The notes under the pieces are model-generated. The model was not told where the DNA came from, did not search any database, and saw only the letters and a program-made list of their open reading frames with translations. 64,000 bases of DNA from assembly GCA_036261915.1 (NCBI GenBank), contig DATAJX010000002.1, positions 62,001-126,000 of the forward strand, written 5' to 3'. The translations under genes were made by a program, and so were the position numbers. This document shows positions 21,442 to 28,962 of the stretch, in pieces. Positions within the stretch are counted from its first letter, which is position 1. The number at the start of each line of letters is the position of its first letter. The stretch comes from DATAJX01 sp036261915. Lineage in GTDB: Bacteria > Pseudomonadota > Alphaproteobacteria > UBA2136 > UBA6156.

Positions 21442-22035
21442 TCATCGGCGGGAAGGACCCCGTGGCCTCGGCTTGCCCTCTCGGTCAACCTCTTCCCAGC
21501 GCAAATTGGCCCCATCAATCACATACTGATAAAACTGTCCCTCCTCAGCGGCCTTTATGAGCGTTTTAAGCCGTTGAGCCTTACCGGCAATCGAGCGGAC
21601 TTTGCCCTCTACCCGGCCCACGATATCTGAAATACGCGGAGCCTCGCCATTGTGGTGCTGCCACTCCCAACAAACCTGCTGCACGGTCCAAAGGGGGAAA
21701 TCCCGCAAATGAGTTTGCCATTGATCCAACAACACCTGCTTGTCGTAACCGGATTTGGGTAGGTAGCCATAGGGCAGCAGCAGGCGGGTCACTGTCTCCA
21801 GCAGCCCGTCCATGGCAGCCGGAACAAGGGCCTTGTTGCACACCTGGAGGGATGCGCGGGCAAGGTCGGCCTCAACTGCGTCAATCGGTTCCGGCAGCCA
21901 GATGTCCAATGGCAAGGTCTGTTCGCAGAAGGATTCCACCGGTTCCCTATCCTTCCCAAACCGGTGAATCGTCTTTGCTGTTACCCTCGTGGTTTCGATG
22001 AGCCGTCTTAAGCGCGGCGGCCACGAGTCCTTCAT
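21442..22035 (-). CDS. unidentified protein overlapping the DUF1376 gene
   Basis: The frame is open from 22470, but residues before the ATG at 22035 lie opposite the DUF1376 frame and look like shadow sequence, so 22035 (197 residues, MKDSWPPRLRRLIETTRVTAK...) is chosen; it overlaps the upstream gene by 89 nt and has no clear ribosome-binding site. The protein is helical and charged, with WEWQHHNGEAPRISDIVGRV and a C-terminal RWEEVDREGKPRPRG. Gene order (DUF1376 protein then this) resembles phage replication modules, where the second gene is often a helicase loader or replication accessory, but no motif proves this. Confidence 0.6.
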   Translation of the reverse strand: MKDSWPPRLRRLIETTRVTAKTIHRFGKDREPVESFCEQTLPLDIWLPEPIDAVEADLARASLQVCNKALVPAAMDGLLETVTRLLLPYGYLPKSGYDKQVLLDQWQTHLRDFPLWTVQQVCWEWQHHNGEAPRISDIVGRVEGKVRSIAGKAQRLKTLIKAAEEGQFYQYVIDGANLRWEEVDREGKPRPRGPSRR

Positions 22036-22798
22036 CAGCCGCAGGGCGGTATCGACGTTGCCCGCCTCCCTGACGCTCCGCAGCAGTGCGGCACCAGCGC
22101 CGCCAGGCAAGAGACCAGTCGAGCTTGCGGGCGCGCTGTCCGCTTTCGGCAAGCCAGTAGTCCCGGAAGTCTTCGGAGGTACGGGCAACGTCGAGTCCGC
22201 ATTGCTGGCAGTAGGCAATATCCCGCTCATCAGGCTGCCAATCGGCTGGCAGCCGCTGCCCTTGGGTTTGCCGGGAGGGTTTTGGTTCATGATGTGTTTC
22301 CTTGAAAAGCTGGCCCTCCGTAACCGCCATAACCGGATGTGCCGGTGGGTGTGAGGGTGAATGTGATTGTGGTTGTGATTGGCATGCATTCGCCATGTCG
22401 TTTGCCATTGGGGTGGCCATAGCCTCCCTATTGGCCTCCCCATGGCTACCCCATCTTTTGTAGGCGCCACGCTGCCCGCTCAGGCTAAGCTTCTTGTATT
22501 TCTCATCGGCCACGGCCAACTCTTTTGCCACCCGCTGGTGGAACCAAAAATCGCCCTTCCGCTGAAAGAACTCCTCCAGGACACAATCAACCGCTGCCAC
22601 TTCCTCTATGCCGTCCGCACCAGTAATCCGGTAACGTCGGTCATGAGGAATGCTGGCTTCATGTCGGCTGTAACAGTACAAAAGCAACTTCCAGTATGCG
22701 CCATGCTCCCTCAATGAGAGATGGCCGGTGTCGCGTATGTAATCGCCAGGGTAAAAGGCAAACCATGCCCTTGGGGCTTTGGTCTGCACGCCGCTCAT
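21947..22798 (-). CDS. DUF1376-containing phage-type replication protein
   Basis: 283 residues. The N-terminus AWFAFYPGDYIRDTGHLSLREHGAYWKLLLYCY...VDCVLEEFF...WFHQRVAKEL is the DUF1376 (YdaU-like) domain found at the start of phage and prophage replication proteins. The middle is a low-complexity His/Pro/Ser region and the C-terminus (LDVARTSEDFRDYWLAESGQRARKLDWSLAWRRWCR) resembles the DnaT-type C-terminal helix bundle. It likely starts replication of the island after excision, perhaps at the iterons 560 bp downstream. Its ATG overlaps the stop of the AlpA-like gene by 4 nt. Confidence 0.8.
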   Translation of the reverse strand: MSGVQTKAPRAWFAFYPGDYIRDTGHLSLREHGAYWKLLLYCYSRHEASIPHDRRYRITGADGIEEVAAVDCVLEEFFQRKGDFWFHQRVAKELAVADEKYKKLSLSGQRGAYKRWGSHGEANREAMATPMANDMANACQSQPQSHSPSHPPAHPVMAVTEGQLFKETHHEPKPSRQTQGQRLPADWQPDERDIAYCQQCGLDVARTSEDFRDYWLAESGQRARKLDWSLAWRRWCRTAAERQGGGQRRYRPAADEGLVAAALKTAHRNHEGNSKDDSPVWEG

Positions 22799-23004
22799 TT
22801 CTTGGCCCCGTTCTGCTCCTCCACCCAGGCGAAAAAGGCTTTTTCATCAATCAGTACACGCCGCCCAACCCGGCGGATGCATTTGACGAAGCCGGTCTTC
22901 TCCGCATGAAAAATCAGGTGACGCAGCCCACCAACCGGTGGCCATTGGTGGAAATTATGCCACTCAGGCACAGGGATGAGGCGGTTCTTGTCTTGTTCTT
23001 CCAT
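22795..23004 (-). CDS. AlpA/excisionase-like DNA-binding protein
   Basis: 69 residues with a winged helix-turn-helix pattern: WPPVGGLRHLIFHAEKTGF followed by IRRVGRRVLIDEKAFFAWVEEQ, the wing-plus-strand arrangement of Xis/AlpA/HTH_17 proteins. Such proteins direct integrases to excise, or activate integrase transcription. Placed between the integrase-side genes and the replication gene, it is a good excisionase candidate. AAGGAGCAAAAGA upstream provides the ribosome-binding site, and its end is coupled to the DUF1376 gene. Confidence 0.75.
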   Translation of the reverse strand: MEEQDKNRLIPVPEWHNFHQWPPVGGLRHLIFHAEKTGFVKCIRRVGRRVLIDEKAFFAWVEEQNGAKK

Positions 23005-23117
23005 TCTTTTGCTCCTTGTTGTTCCGTTTTGCCCGTTAAGGCACGGTAAGGAGAGTTAATGGCAAGATACGGCCAGGCGTCTTTACCTATAAAAATGGGG
23101 GTTTTTTGGTAACGGCT

Positions 23118-23534
23118 TTAGTGGACTTGTGCGGCGATATCCCGAAAGCGGTAATACACTTTCAGAACGGCTTCCGGTGATTTATGGATTTCCTGCCCCA
23201 CGGCATCGCAGGCTTGATGAACCGTGCTGCCGTTTTTAATCAGGTGGCTCACCTTTTGCGCTGTGCGGATGTCGCTGGTTAACGTGTTTTTGGGCCGTCC
23301 CTTTGGCTTCACCAGCCTTAATTCCTCATCAACGCTCCCTTGCTTATCGACGACGCGTTGAAAGATGTTTCCCAGATATACCTGAATATCCGGTGGTAAC
23401 GCTTTGTTGTTTTTATCCTGAAGGTATGCCGCCAGAAACTCCAGCATGAGATAGATAATGGGAGGCTTGTTCCACCCTGGGTCGTTATCCAGGCCTTCCC
23501 GCAGCATCAGCATGTGGATTTCTTCAATATCCAT
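23118..23534 (-). CDS. unidentified protein adjacent to the integrase
   Basis: 138 residues starting MDIEEIHMLMLREGLDNDPGW. Residues 85-138 (TSDIRTAQKVSHLIKNGSTVHQACDAVGQEIHKSPEAVLKVYYRFRD) have the length and spacing of a resolvase-like helix-turn-helix. The ATG lies 2 bp after the integrase stop, so it is co-transcribed and probably coupled. It might regulate integration or excision. No family recognised; a 113-bp gap separates it from the AlpA-like gene. Confidence 0.65.
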   Translation of the reverse strand: MDIEEIHMLMLREGLDNDPGWNKPPIIYLMLEFLAAYLQDKNNKALPPDIQVYLGNIFQRVVDKQGSVDEELRLVKPKGRPKNTLTSDIRTAQKVSHLIKNGSTVHQACDAVGQEIHKSPEAVLKVYYRFRDIAAQVH

Positions 23535-23536
23535 GC

Positions 23537-24598
23537 TCAGCCCCCGAACACCCGCTCGTTCATCTTCTTCACGATGTCGCTGGCCTGCTGCTCGGAAAGG
23601 TGGGCATACCGCTTCACCATCTGGAGGGTCTTGTGGCCCAAAATCTCGGACAACTGCACCAGCGTCGCCCCATCCTCCAGCAGGTAGCTGGCCGCCGTGT
23701 GGCGCAGGTCATGGAAGCGGAAATCCTCAATCTTGGAGACTTTCAGGGCCTTTTCCCAATGCTTCCGGATTTCCTGCGGCGCCTTGCCATCGGCGCGGGG
23801 GAACACGAATGGCGTGTCGATGCGCGGCACCTTCCGCAACGCATGGAGCAATTCCAGCGCATGGCCGTGCAGGTGCAGCACCCGCCATTCCTTGTTCTTG
23901 GTTTTGGTGAGGGTGACGGTCCCCTTAGCCAAATCCACCTGCGGCCATCGCAGCTCCATGATTTCGCTGTATCGGGCACCGGTGGAGAGCGCCAGAATTA
24001 CCACCGTATAAAGGTAGGGGTTCTCGCTGGCCCGGCACTTCTCCAGCAGCACCTTGCGTTCATCGGCATTCAGGAAGCGGATACGCCCCCGCGGCAGCAT
24101 CGGCTTCCGCACCTTGAGCATGGGGTTGTCATCCATCCAACCCCAATCCTTCACCGCCAGCGTGAAGACGTGCGACAGCGAGGCCATGTACCGCACCACC
24201 GTGGCCGCCGCCTTGGCATCACCCCGGGCGGAAGGCTCCCGCGCCAGCCGGTCCCGTTCTTCCACCAGCCGCGCCGGTGTGATGTCCGCCAGCAGGAAAT
24301 ACCCCAACTGGCCCTTCCACCACGCCAGATGGGTCTTGATCTTCTCATGGTCGGAATGCCGGTGGGGCAGCACATCCCGCAGATACTTATCAATCAGCTG
24401 ATTCAGCGTATGCTTCCGGGACTCAATCGTCTTGAAATACCGCCCCTCCTTAAGCGCCGCCTCCGTCCGCGTGGCCCACTCCTTGGCATCCGTTTTCCGT
24501 TCGAAGGTCGCTGTAGCTGGAGGAAACCCCCGCAGCCGGATTCTCACCCGGTAGGACTTCTCCCCAGTCGGGCTGGTGCGTTCTTCAATAAGAGCCAT
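23537..24598 (-). CDS. int: tyrosine recombinase (phage-type integrase)
   Basis: 353 residues. An N-terminal arm-binding segment (1-55, RGFPPATATFERKTDAKEW) precedes a SAM-like core-binding domain (about 62-160) and the catalytic domain with Arg209 (STGARYSEI), Lys at 232-236, His296 and Arg299 (HDLRHTAASYL), His322 (LGHKTLQM) and nucleophile Tyr331 (KRYAHLS). All residues are present, so it should be active. It would recombine the 19-bp cores at 7527 and 25563. The ATG directly abuts the Abi-alpha stop (TAAATG) with GGAGGTG just upstream, so the two are coupled. Confidence 0.95.
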   Translation of the reverse strand: MALIEERTSPTGEKSYRVRIRLRGFPPATATFERKTDAKEWATRTEAALKEGRYFKTIESRKHTLNQLIDKYLRDVLPHRHSDHEKIKTHLAWWKGQLGYFLLADITPARLVEERDRLAREPSARGDAKAAATVVRYMASLSHVFTLAVKDWGWMDDNPMLKVRKPMLPRGRIRFLNADERKVLLEKCRASENPYLYTVVILALSTGARYSEIMELRWPQVDLAKGTVTLTKTKNKEWRVLHLHGHALELLHALRKVPRIDTPFVFPRADGKAPQEIRKHWEKALKVSKIEDFRFHDLRHTAASYLLEDGATLVQLSEILGHKTLQMVKRYAHLSEQQASDIVKKMNERVFGG

Positions 24599-25393
24599 TT
24601 ACACCTCCAGTGTGCAGGCATTGTGAAGTTCTGCCCCCAAACGGAGAAAGTAGATATGTTCAGGGCTTGGCCATCCCCCCATCACCTGAACCAAGTGCAA
24701 GCAATTCAGGCGGTAGAGGTTAAAAAGGGAAATTTCAATCTGGTCTGGGGTAAAGGTTTGCCCAAAACGCTCTTCAATGATTTTTGAAAGTTGCTGGGCC
24801 TTTTCCTTTTTGCCTTGGTCCTGTTGATCCTTACCTTCATATGCAAATACACGCCGTTCATATTCCCGTTCCTCTTTCTGGTCGCGGGAGAGTGTGGCGA
24901 GGGGATGCTCCTTTTCAACTTCATCAAGTTTTGCGTCGTTTTCCTGCTTATATGTATAAAGAGCATCCAGCACATAAGCGTCAGTAGGAGAGAAACTCTT
25001 CAATATATCAACAAAGGCGATGTGAACCTTTTCCGCTGGGCCTGAGACTGCGTTCACCAACAGGTCCGCCCATCTATCACGCAGAAAGTTATCTGTTTCT
25101 AAAGAAGCGGCTTCCAGCAGAGGTATGCCGATTTTCATTTCTAACGGGCGTAGTCTGCCCTCCAATCCCAGTTCCTTAATTCTGGCCTCAGCCTTTTGCA
25201 TGAGGGCTACTTGGTTCTCCCAGCGGCGATACCTGAGTTTGTCTTCCCAAAGCCCTGCCCATTGCTCAACGCTGCCGCCAAAATGCCGTGAGAAGAAGCC
25301 ACCAAATTCCCGCCCCGCATCAATTGCCTTACCAGAAGCATCAGCCACCTTCCCAATAGCCTTGGCCGATTCCTCACTTAAAATTTCAACCAT
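24599..25393 (-). CDS. Abi-alpha (DUF4393) family protein
   Basis: Start at 25393 (MVEILSEESAKAIGKVADASG) is preferred because AGAGGGCGG lies before it; an upstream ATG adds 22 unlike residues. The 264-residue product has the DUF4393 signature: LWEDKLRYRRWENQVALMQKAEARI, PLEMKIGIPLLEAASLETDNFLRDRWADLLVNA and SPTDAYVLDALY. The family was named for similarity to abortive-infection alpha proteins and is often found in defence islands and prophages; its mechanism is not known. It is coupled to the integrase and sits at the island edge, only about 170 bp from attR. Confidence 0.85.
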   Translation of the reverse strand: MVEILSEESAKAIGKVADASGKAIDAGREFGGFFSRHFGGSVEQWAGLWEDKLRYRRWENQVALMQKAEARIKELGLEGRLRPLEMKIGIPLLEAASLETDNFLRDRWADLLVNAVSGPAEKVHIAFVDILKSFSPTDAYVLDALYTYKQENDAKLDEVEKEHPLATLSRDQKEEREYERRVFAYEGKDQQDQGKKEKAQQLSKIIEERFGQTFTPDQIEISLFNLYRLNCLHLVQVMGGWPSPEHIYFLRLGAELHNACTLEV

Positions 25394-25430
25394 TTGCCGC
25401 CCTCTATTGCCGTTTTTCGTCCTTGTCCCA

Positions 25431-25448
25431 TGGGACACTGGTGGGACA
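25431..25448 (+). repeat. right arm-type integrase site (direct repeat)
   Basis: Second copy of TGGGACACTGGTGGGACA (see 7600-7617), in the intergenic region between the Abi-alpha start and attR. Confidence 0.65.
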
Positions 25449-25562
25449 TTCACCGGCAATAATCAACCACAATCCACGGTTGCAGGAAACACTTAAAATG
25501 TTGCATCGCTTTGAAATGTTTATTGTCTGATGTTGTCAAAAGTTGTGGATTTTCGGCCTTTA

Positions 25563-25611
25563 GGCACTCATAATGCCTTGGTCGTTGGTTCGATTCCATC
25601 CTCGCCCACCA
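25563..25611 (+). pseudogene. attR core and 3' half of the disrupted tRNA-Ile2(CAU)
   Basis: The 19-bp core (25563-25581) is followed by TCGTTGGTTCGATTCCATC, CTCGCCC and ACCA: the variable region, T arm, acceptor strand, discriminator and CCA of a tRNA. Joined to 7500-7545 it completes a tRNA-Ile2 without an intron. The T stem (GTTGG/CCATC) has a T-T mismatch that the island copy (GCTGG/CCAGC) does not, which may be decay after loss of function. The next gene's stop codon begins directly after the CCA. Confidence 0.9.
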
Positions 25612-26721
25612 TTAAAAAGCTTCTTCCAGCAGGTTTTTCCATTCGTAAACGCTATCGAGCTTTGAGCCCAATACCGACACTACGCACCGGCCTTGGCCAA
25701 GGGTGCCTACATGTTCGCGCAGAAGAATAGGGCGGCCGTCATCGGTTTCGTGCTTGAGAGGCACGGTTTTAACCTGCCAGAACGAAGATTGATATTCCAC
25801 ATGGCGCATTGCCGGCACATAGCGGGCAGCATCGTTGCGCATGAAAGGAAAATGCGACGGGTTGGTTTTGCGGTATTCCTCAAGCTGCTTATAAGTATCG
25901 GCTCCGGTAATCTGCGCATGGGGCGTATAGCGCACGTGGCTGAGGGTATAGTTGCCTGTTGTACCGAAGGGCATGCAGCTGAAAAAGGGGCCATCCATGA
26001 TCGTGAAGCCCAACCCCTTGAGCACCGGGGGCATTGTCACCAGAGCCATTTCGGTTAGTTCGAGTTTGAGGCCCAGGGGGGCAAGCCCGCTGGCGTTCAG
26101 CAAGTCGTTCAGGCCGCCGTAGGTGACGTTGAACACGTTATGCGCGATGAAGTTTTGCTCACCGCATTGCAGGCGCACGCTGCGGTTTTCGACGTGCAGC
26201 GCTGTGCATCGGCTACCGGTAAGCGCGGTGATGTTTTTGTGCGAAGCAACGCGCTTATGTACATGTGCCATCAGCTTGGTGGTGTCGAGCCCTGCTTCTT
26301 CCACTTGGTAAGCGGCTGCAATGCGTGAGGTATCGAAAAGTTTTTGAGCGGAAGCGATTACGGGTTTGCAGGGAATATTGAGGTGCGTGCAAAAGCGTTG
26401 GAACTGATACGCGCTAGTTTTACTGCCAGCCGAGGCCACTGCGTAAATGTGTGCGAAATTATTGATGATGAACGGTTTGTAATCGGACCGAAAACGGGCG
26501 TAATGGCGATGTGCGCCCAATGCGGTCATCAGGCTGCGCGGGTAATGGTAACCATTGTGAAGGCGTGCCTGGTTGTAGGTGCTTGCCATGCCGGCCAGGG
26601 TGGGCGCCTGTTCGAGCAGTAATACCTTGTGCCCTTTAGCCGCCAGCGTAAGTGCCGTTTGGCAGCCGAAAAAACCACCACCGACAACGGCGCTATCGAA
26701 ACTGGGATGGGTTGCGGGCAT
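25612..26721 (-). CDS. FAD-dependent oxidoreductase of the DAO family
   Basis: 369 residues. The N-terminus has the dinucleotide-binding motif SAVVGGGFFGCQTALTLAAKGHKVLLLEQ (GGGxxGC with acidic end), and RLHNGYHYPRS fits the family's flavin contact. The C-terminal part ends VVSVLGSKLDSVYEW. The substrate cannot be told; relatives are found in surface-polysaccharide or sugar-modification clusters. It overlaps the SDR gene start by one base, and the GtrA and GT2 genes follow upstream, all minus strand, so they form an operon. The last codon abuts the tRNA half at the island border, so the insertion did not cut it. Confidence 0.8.
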   Translation of the reverse strand: MPATHPSFDSAVVGGGFFGCQTALTLAAKGHKVLLLEQAPTLAGMASTYNQARLHNGYHYPRSLMTALGAHRHYARFRSDYKPFIINNFAHIYAVASAGSKTSAYQFQRFCTHLNIPCKPVIASAQKLFDTSRIAAAYQVEEAGLDTTKLMAHVHKRVASHKNITALTGSRCTALHVENRSVRLQCGEQNFIAHNVFNVTYGGLNDLLNASGLAPLGLKLELTEMALVTMPPVLKGLGFTIMDGPFFSCMPFGTTGNYTLSHVRYTPHAQITGADTYKQLEEYRKTNPSHFPFMRNDAARYVPAMRHVEYQSSFWQVKTVPLKHETDDGRPILLREHVGTLGQGRCVVSVLGSKLDSVYEWKNLLEEAF

Positions 26722-27428
26722 TAGGTGCGCAGGTATTGCCCGCCATTGATGTCGATGATGCTGCCGGTCATGAAGCGCGCTGCATCGGACAGCACAAAGC
26801 TAACAAGTACAGCAAGGTCTTCGGGTTGGGCCGCCTGTTTCAGGGGAATGCGTGCTTCGCGCGTTTCTTCAAACCGACCAGGCAGAAGGTTGTCTGTCAT
26901 GCGTGTATGTTCGGTCATGCCCGGAGCTATACCCACCACGCGGGCCCTGGGTGCCAGCTTGAGCGACAAGCTGCGTACCAGTGCGTGCACGGCGCCTTTA
27001 CTGGCTGCGTAGGCATCATCGAAACTGCCCTTATGCCCTGAAATGGAACCGAACAGAACGATGCAGGCATTGGTATTGAGGTATGACTCGACTGCTTTCA
27101 ATACTACAAAAGGCGACAAGACGTTAACCGCGAAAGTGTTATTCAGTTCTTGCAGAGTGGTTTGCTGCATGCTGTGCCCCACCAGCAGGCCTGCCGCATT
27201 GATAACGCCGTCGAGTTTTGTATCGAAAGATTTGAAAGCGGCTTCCACAACGACAGGGTCGGCCATGTCGGTTACAATATAATTAGCAGGCTTGCCGGGT
27301 AGATGTGTAAGGCGATCTTGGTTCCGTACCACTGGTATAAGAGTGTGCCCCTGTGCTGCCAATGCGGCATAAACCGCCTGGCCAATGCCCGATGTAGCCC
27401 CAGTGATGAGGTAGGTTTTAGATTTCAT
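26721..27428 (-). CDS. short-chain dehydrogenase/reductase
   Basis: 235 residues with Rossmann motif TGATSGIGQAV (about 9-19), NAAG (near 79), and catalytic Ser-Tyr-Lys in FGSISGHKG...YAASKGAVHAL (YxxxK). The tail FMTGSIIDINGGQYLRT is standard. It should reduce or oxidise a sugar or polyketide-type substrate with NAD(P)H. It overlaps the GtrA gene by 4 nt and abuts the DAO oxidoreductase, so the reaction probably belongs to the same glycan pathway. Confidence 0.9.
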   Translation of the reverse strand: MKSKTYLITGATSGIGQAVYAALAAQGHTLIPVVRNQDRLTHLPGKPANYIVTDMADPVVVEAAFKSFDTKLDGVINAAGLLVGHSMQQTTLQELNNTFAVNVLSPFVVLKAVESYLNTNACIVLFGSISGHKGSFDDAYAASKGAVHALVRSLSLKLAPRARVVGIAPGMTEHTRMTDNLLPGRFEETREARIPLKQAAQPEDLAVLVSFVLSDAARFMTGSIIDINGGQYLRT

Positions 27429-27826
27429 GCCGTTTTTCCTGTTTGGTTGAAGGGGCCGAACACATAGGTACGGTTAAGATAAAACCCGGCCAAGGTATAA
27501 GCCCCCATGGCCATGCCAATGGCCGGCAGATGGGGTAGGTGAGACATATCGATAAGCAAGTACTGAAGCGCCTGCACCATGGCCAGGTTAAGCAAATTGA
27601 CGGCAAAAAACAGACGCATGCGCCGCGCCTTGTGCCCCTTGGCCTTAAAAGTGAACACAAAGTTGAGCACAAAGCTGAGCGCCATGGCCACGCCGTAACC
27701 CAGCAACGTATAGGCCGTGTAACCCCAACCCAGGGCATGGCCAAGCGCCATGAGCGCCACGCTGACCGCCGTGTTGAGCCCCCCCACCAGGCAATAGCTG
27801 AAAAGCTGGGTGAGCCATTGCGGCAT
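27425..27826 (-). CDS. GtrA family membrane protein
   Basis: 133 residues with four membrane spans. The start LFSYCLVGGLNTAVSVALM and the FVLNFVFTFK motif between spans two and three are GtrA-like (F-x-N-x-x-F-T-F). GtrA proteins help move undecaprenyl- or polyprenyl-linked sugars across the membrane. Its ATG touches the stop of the GT2 gene, which would make the lipid-linked sugar, so the pair is functionally linked. Confidence 0.88.
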   Translation of the reverse strand: MPQWLTQLFSYCLVGGLNTAVSVALMALGHALGWGYTAYTLLGYGVAMALSFVLNFVFTFKAKGHKARRMRLFFAVNLLNLAMVQALQYLLIDMSHLPHLPAIGMAMGAYTLAGFYLNRTYVFGPFNQTGKTA

Positions 27827-28830
27827 CAGCGGCGGCTGTCGTCGTGCTGGATGATGGACTGGCTTTGGAAGTGGACACTGCCGTTTTCTTCGCGCAGGTA
27901 ATACAGCGGGCGGTTTTTACTCTCGGTAAGAATGCGGCCGATGTATTCGCTGAGCACCGAAAGGAACAGAAAGAGGATGGAGAACATGAGCGACACCATG
28001 AACATTAAGCTGCTCCACCCTTCGACGGTATGGTTGCCGATGATCTTACTCACCAGCACCATACCGGCATAAGACATGAGCAACAGGCTAATGCCGACGC
28101 TGATCAGGCTCATCCAGCGCAGCGGCTTGCTGGAAAAAGCGAAAATGGCATCGAGCGCCGCGTTGATAAGCTTGACCCAGTTGTAGGAACTGGTGCCGGA
28201 AGTGCGGGCCGCGCGATCGAACGTAACGTAGCCGGTTTTGAAACCGACATAGGCGTAAAGCATTTTAAGGTAACGATTGTGCTCCTTCATGCTGTTGATG
28301 GCATTGACCACCCGGCGAGACATGACGCGGTAATCGCCGGCATTATCGGGAATGGACATGCCCGACACGCGCGAGGCCACACGATAAAATATTTTGGAAC
28401 TGAATTTTTTAAGGAAGCTTTCGCCCTCGCGGCTGCTGCGCGCAGCATAAACAGTGTCGAGGTTTTCGGCCAACAGCTTATCGAGCAATTGGGGGATGAG
28501 GGCAGGCGGGTCTTGCAGGTCGCTGTCCATCAGCACTACGTAATCGCCCACGCTCTGGTCGAGACCTGCCGTCATGGCTATTTCGCGTCCGTAGTTGCGG
28601 GAGAGGTCAATCAGCCGAAGGTTCTTATATTGTTTCATTTGCCGTTCGATAGTTTGCAGCGTGCGGTCACGCGAGCCATCGTTGACCAGGATCACCTCGT
28701 GATTGATGTCCATTTTTTTAAGAACCGAAAACACCTGCGCGATGAAATCGGTAATGCCTTGCTCTTCGTTGTAAACAGGCGCGACGACCGAGATGACGAT
28801 GTCTTTTGAAAATTTGCTTTTGCGCGCCAT
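27826..28830 (-). CDS. GT2 glycosyltransferase, polyprenyl-phosphate type (GtrB/DPM1-like)
   Basis: Start at 28830 has AAGGGGA upstream; the frame stays open to 29019 but that part overlaps the divergent gene's region. 334 residues: GT2 domain beginning VISVVAPVYNEEQGI, with NDGSRD, YGREIAMTAGLDQ and MDSDLQDPP (DxD), then two C-terminal membrane spans (about 250-310). It should transfer a sugar to polyprenyl phosphate for the GT-C enzyme encoded divergently at 28963. First gene of the minus-strand operon running down to 25612. Confidence 0.92.
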   Translation of the reverse strand: MARKSKFSKDIVISVVAPVYNEEQGITDFIAQVFSVLKKMDINHEVILVNDGSRDRTLQTIERQMKQYKNLRLIDLSRNYGREIAMTAGLDQSVGDYVVLMDSDLQDPPALIPQLLDKLLAENLDTVYAARSSREGESFLKKFSSKIFYRVASRVSGMSIPDNAGDYRVMSRRVVNAINSMKEHNRYLKMLYAYVGFKTGYVTFDRAARTSGTSSYNWVKLINAALDAIFAFSSKPLRWMSLISVGISLLLMSYAGMVLVSKIIGNHTVEGWSSLMFMVSLMFSILFLFLSVLSEYIGRILTESKNRPLYYLREENGSVHFQSQSIIQHDDSRR

Positions 28831-28962
28831 GCGGTATCCCCTTGATTTGTGGCGGACTATACGGAGAAAGGTCAAGATTTTCAACCGGTTTGGGTATTGG
28901 GCAAAGCCCAGCAATAGGGCATGCTTATTGCCAATAAAGGTGGTTGCCACCATGCTTGAAGC

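Larger units (their letters stand above)
7527..25581. mobile_element. integrated genomic island in tRNA-Ile2, with rescue tRNA, copper and defence cargo
   Basis: Bounded by identical 19-bp attachment cores that are the anticodon arm of tRNA-Ile2. From left to right it holds arm-type repeats, an intron-containing tRNA-Ile2, a copper-resistance cluster (8007-16301, all plus strand), a retron-type unit, a Vsr/methyltransferase/HNH restriction set, two small paralogues, an iteron field, a replication-type DUF1376 gene, an AlpA-like protein, an unknown gene, a tyrosine integrase and an Abi-alpha gene at the right end. No conjugation, capsid or terminase genes are seen, so if it moves between cells it probably uses a helper. 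The iterons and DUF1376 gene suggest replication after excision. Confidence 0.9.

Noticed and set aside
22036..22470. N-terminal part of the frame 21442-22470
   Set aside because: Opposes no gene but overlaps the DUF1376 frame in the same strand; composition (His/Asn runs, Pro/Ser) is a shadow of that gene's low-complexity part.
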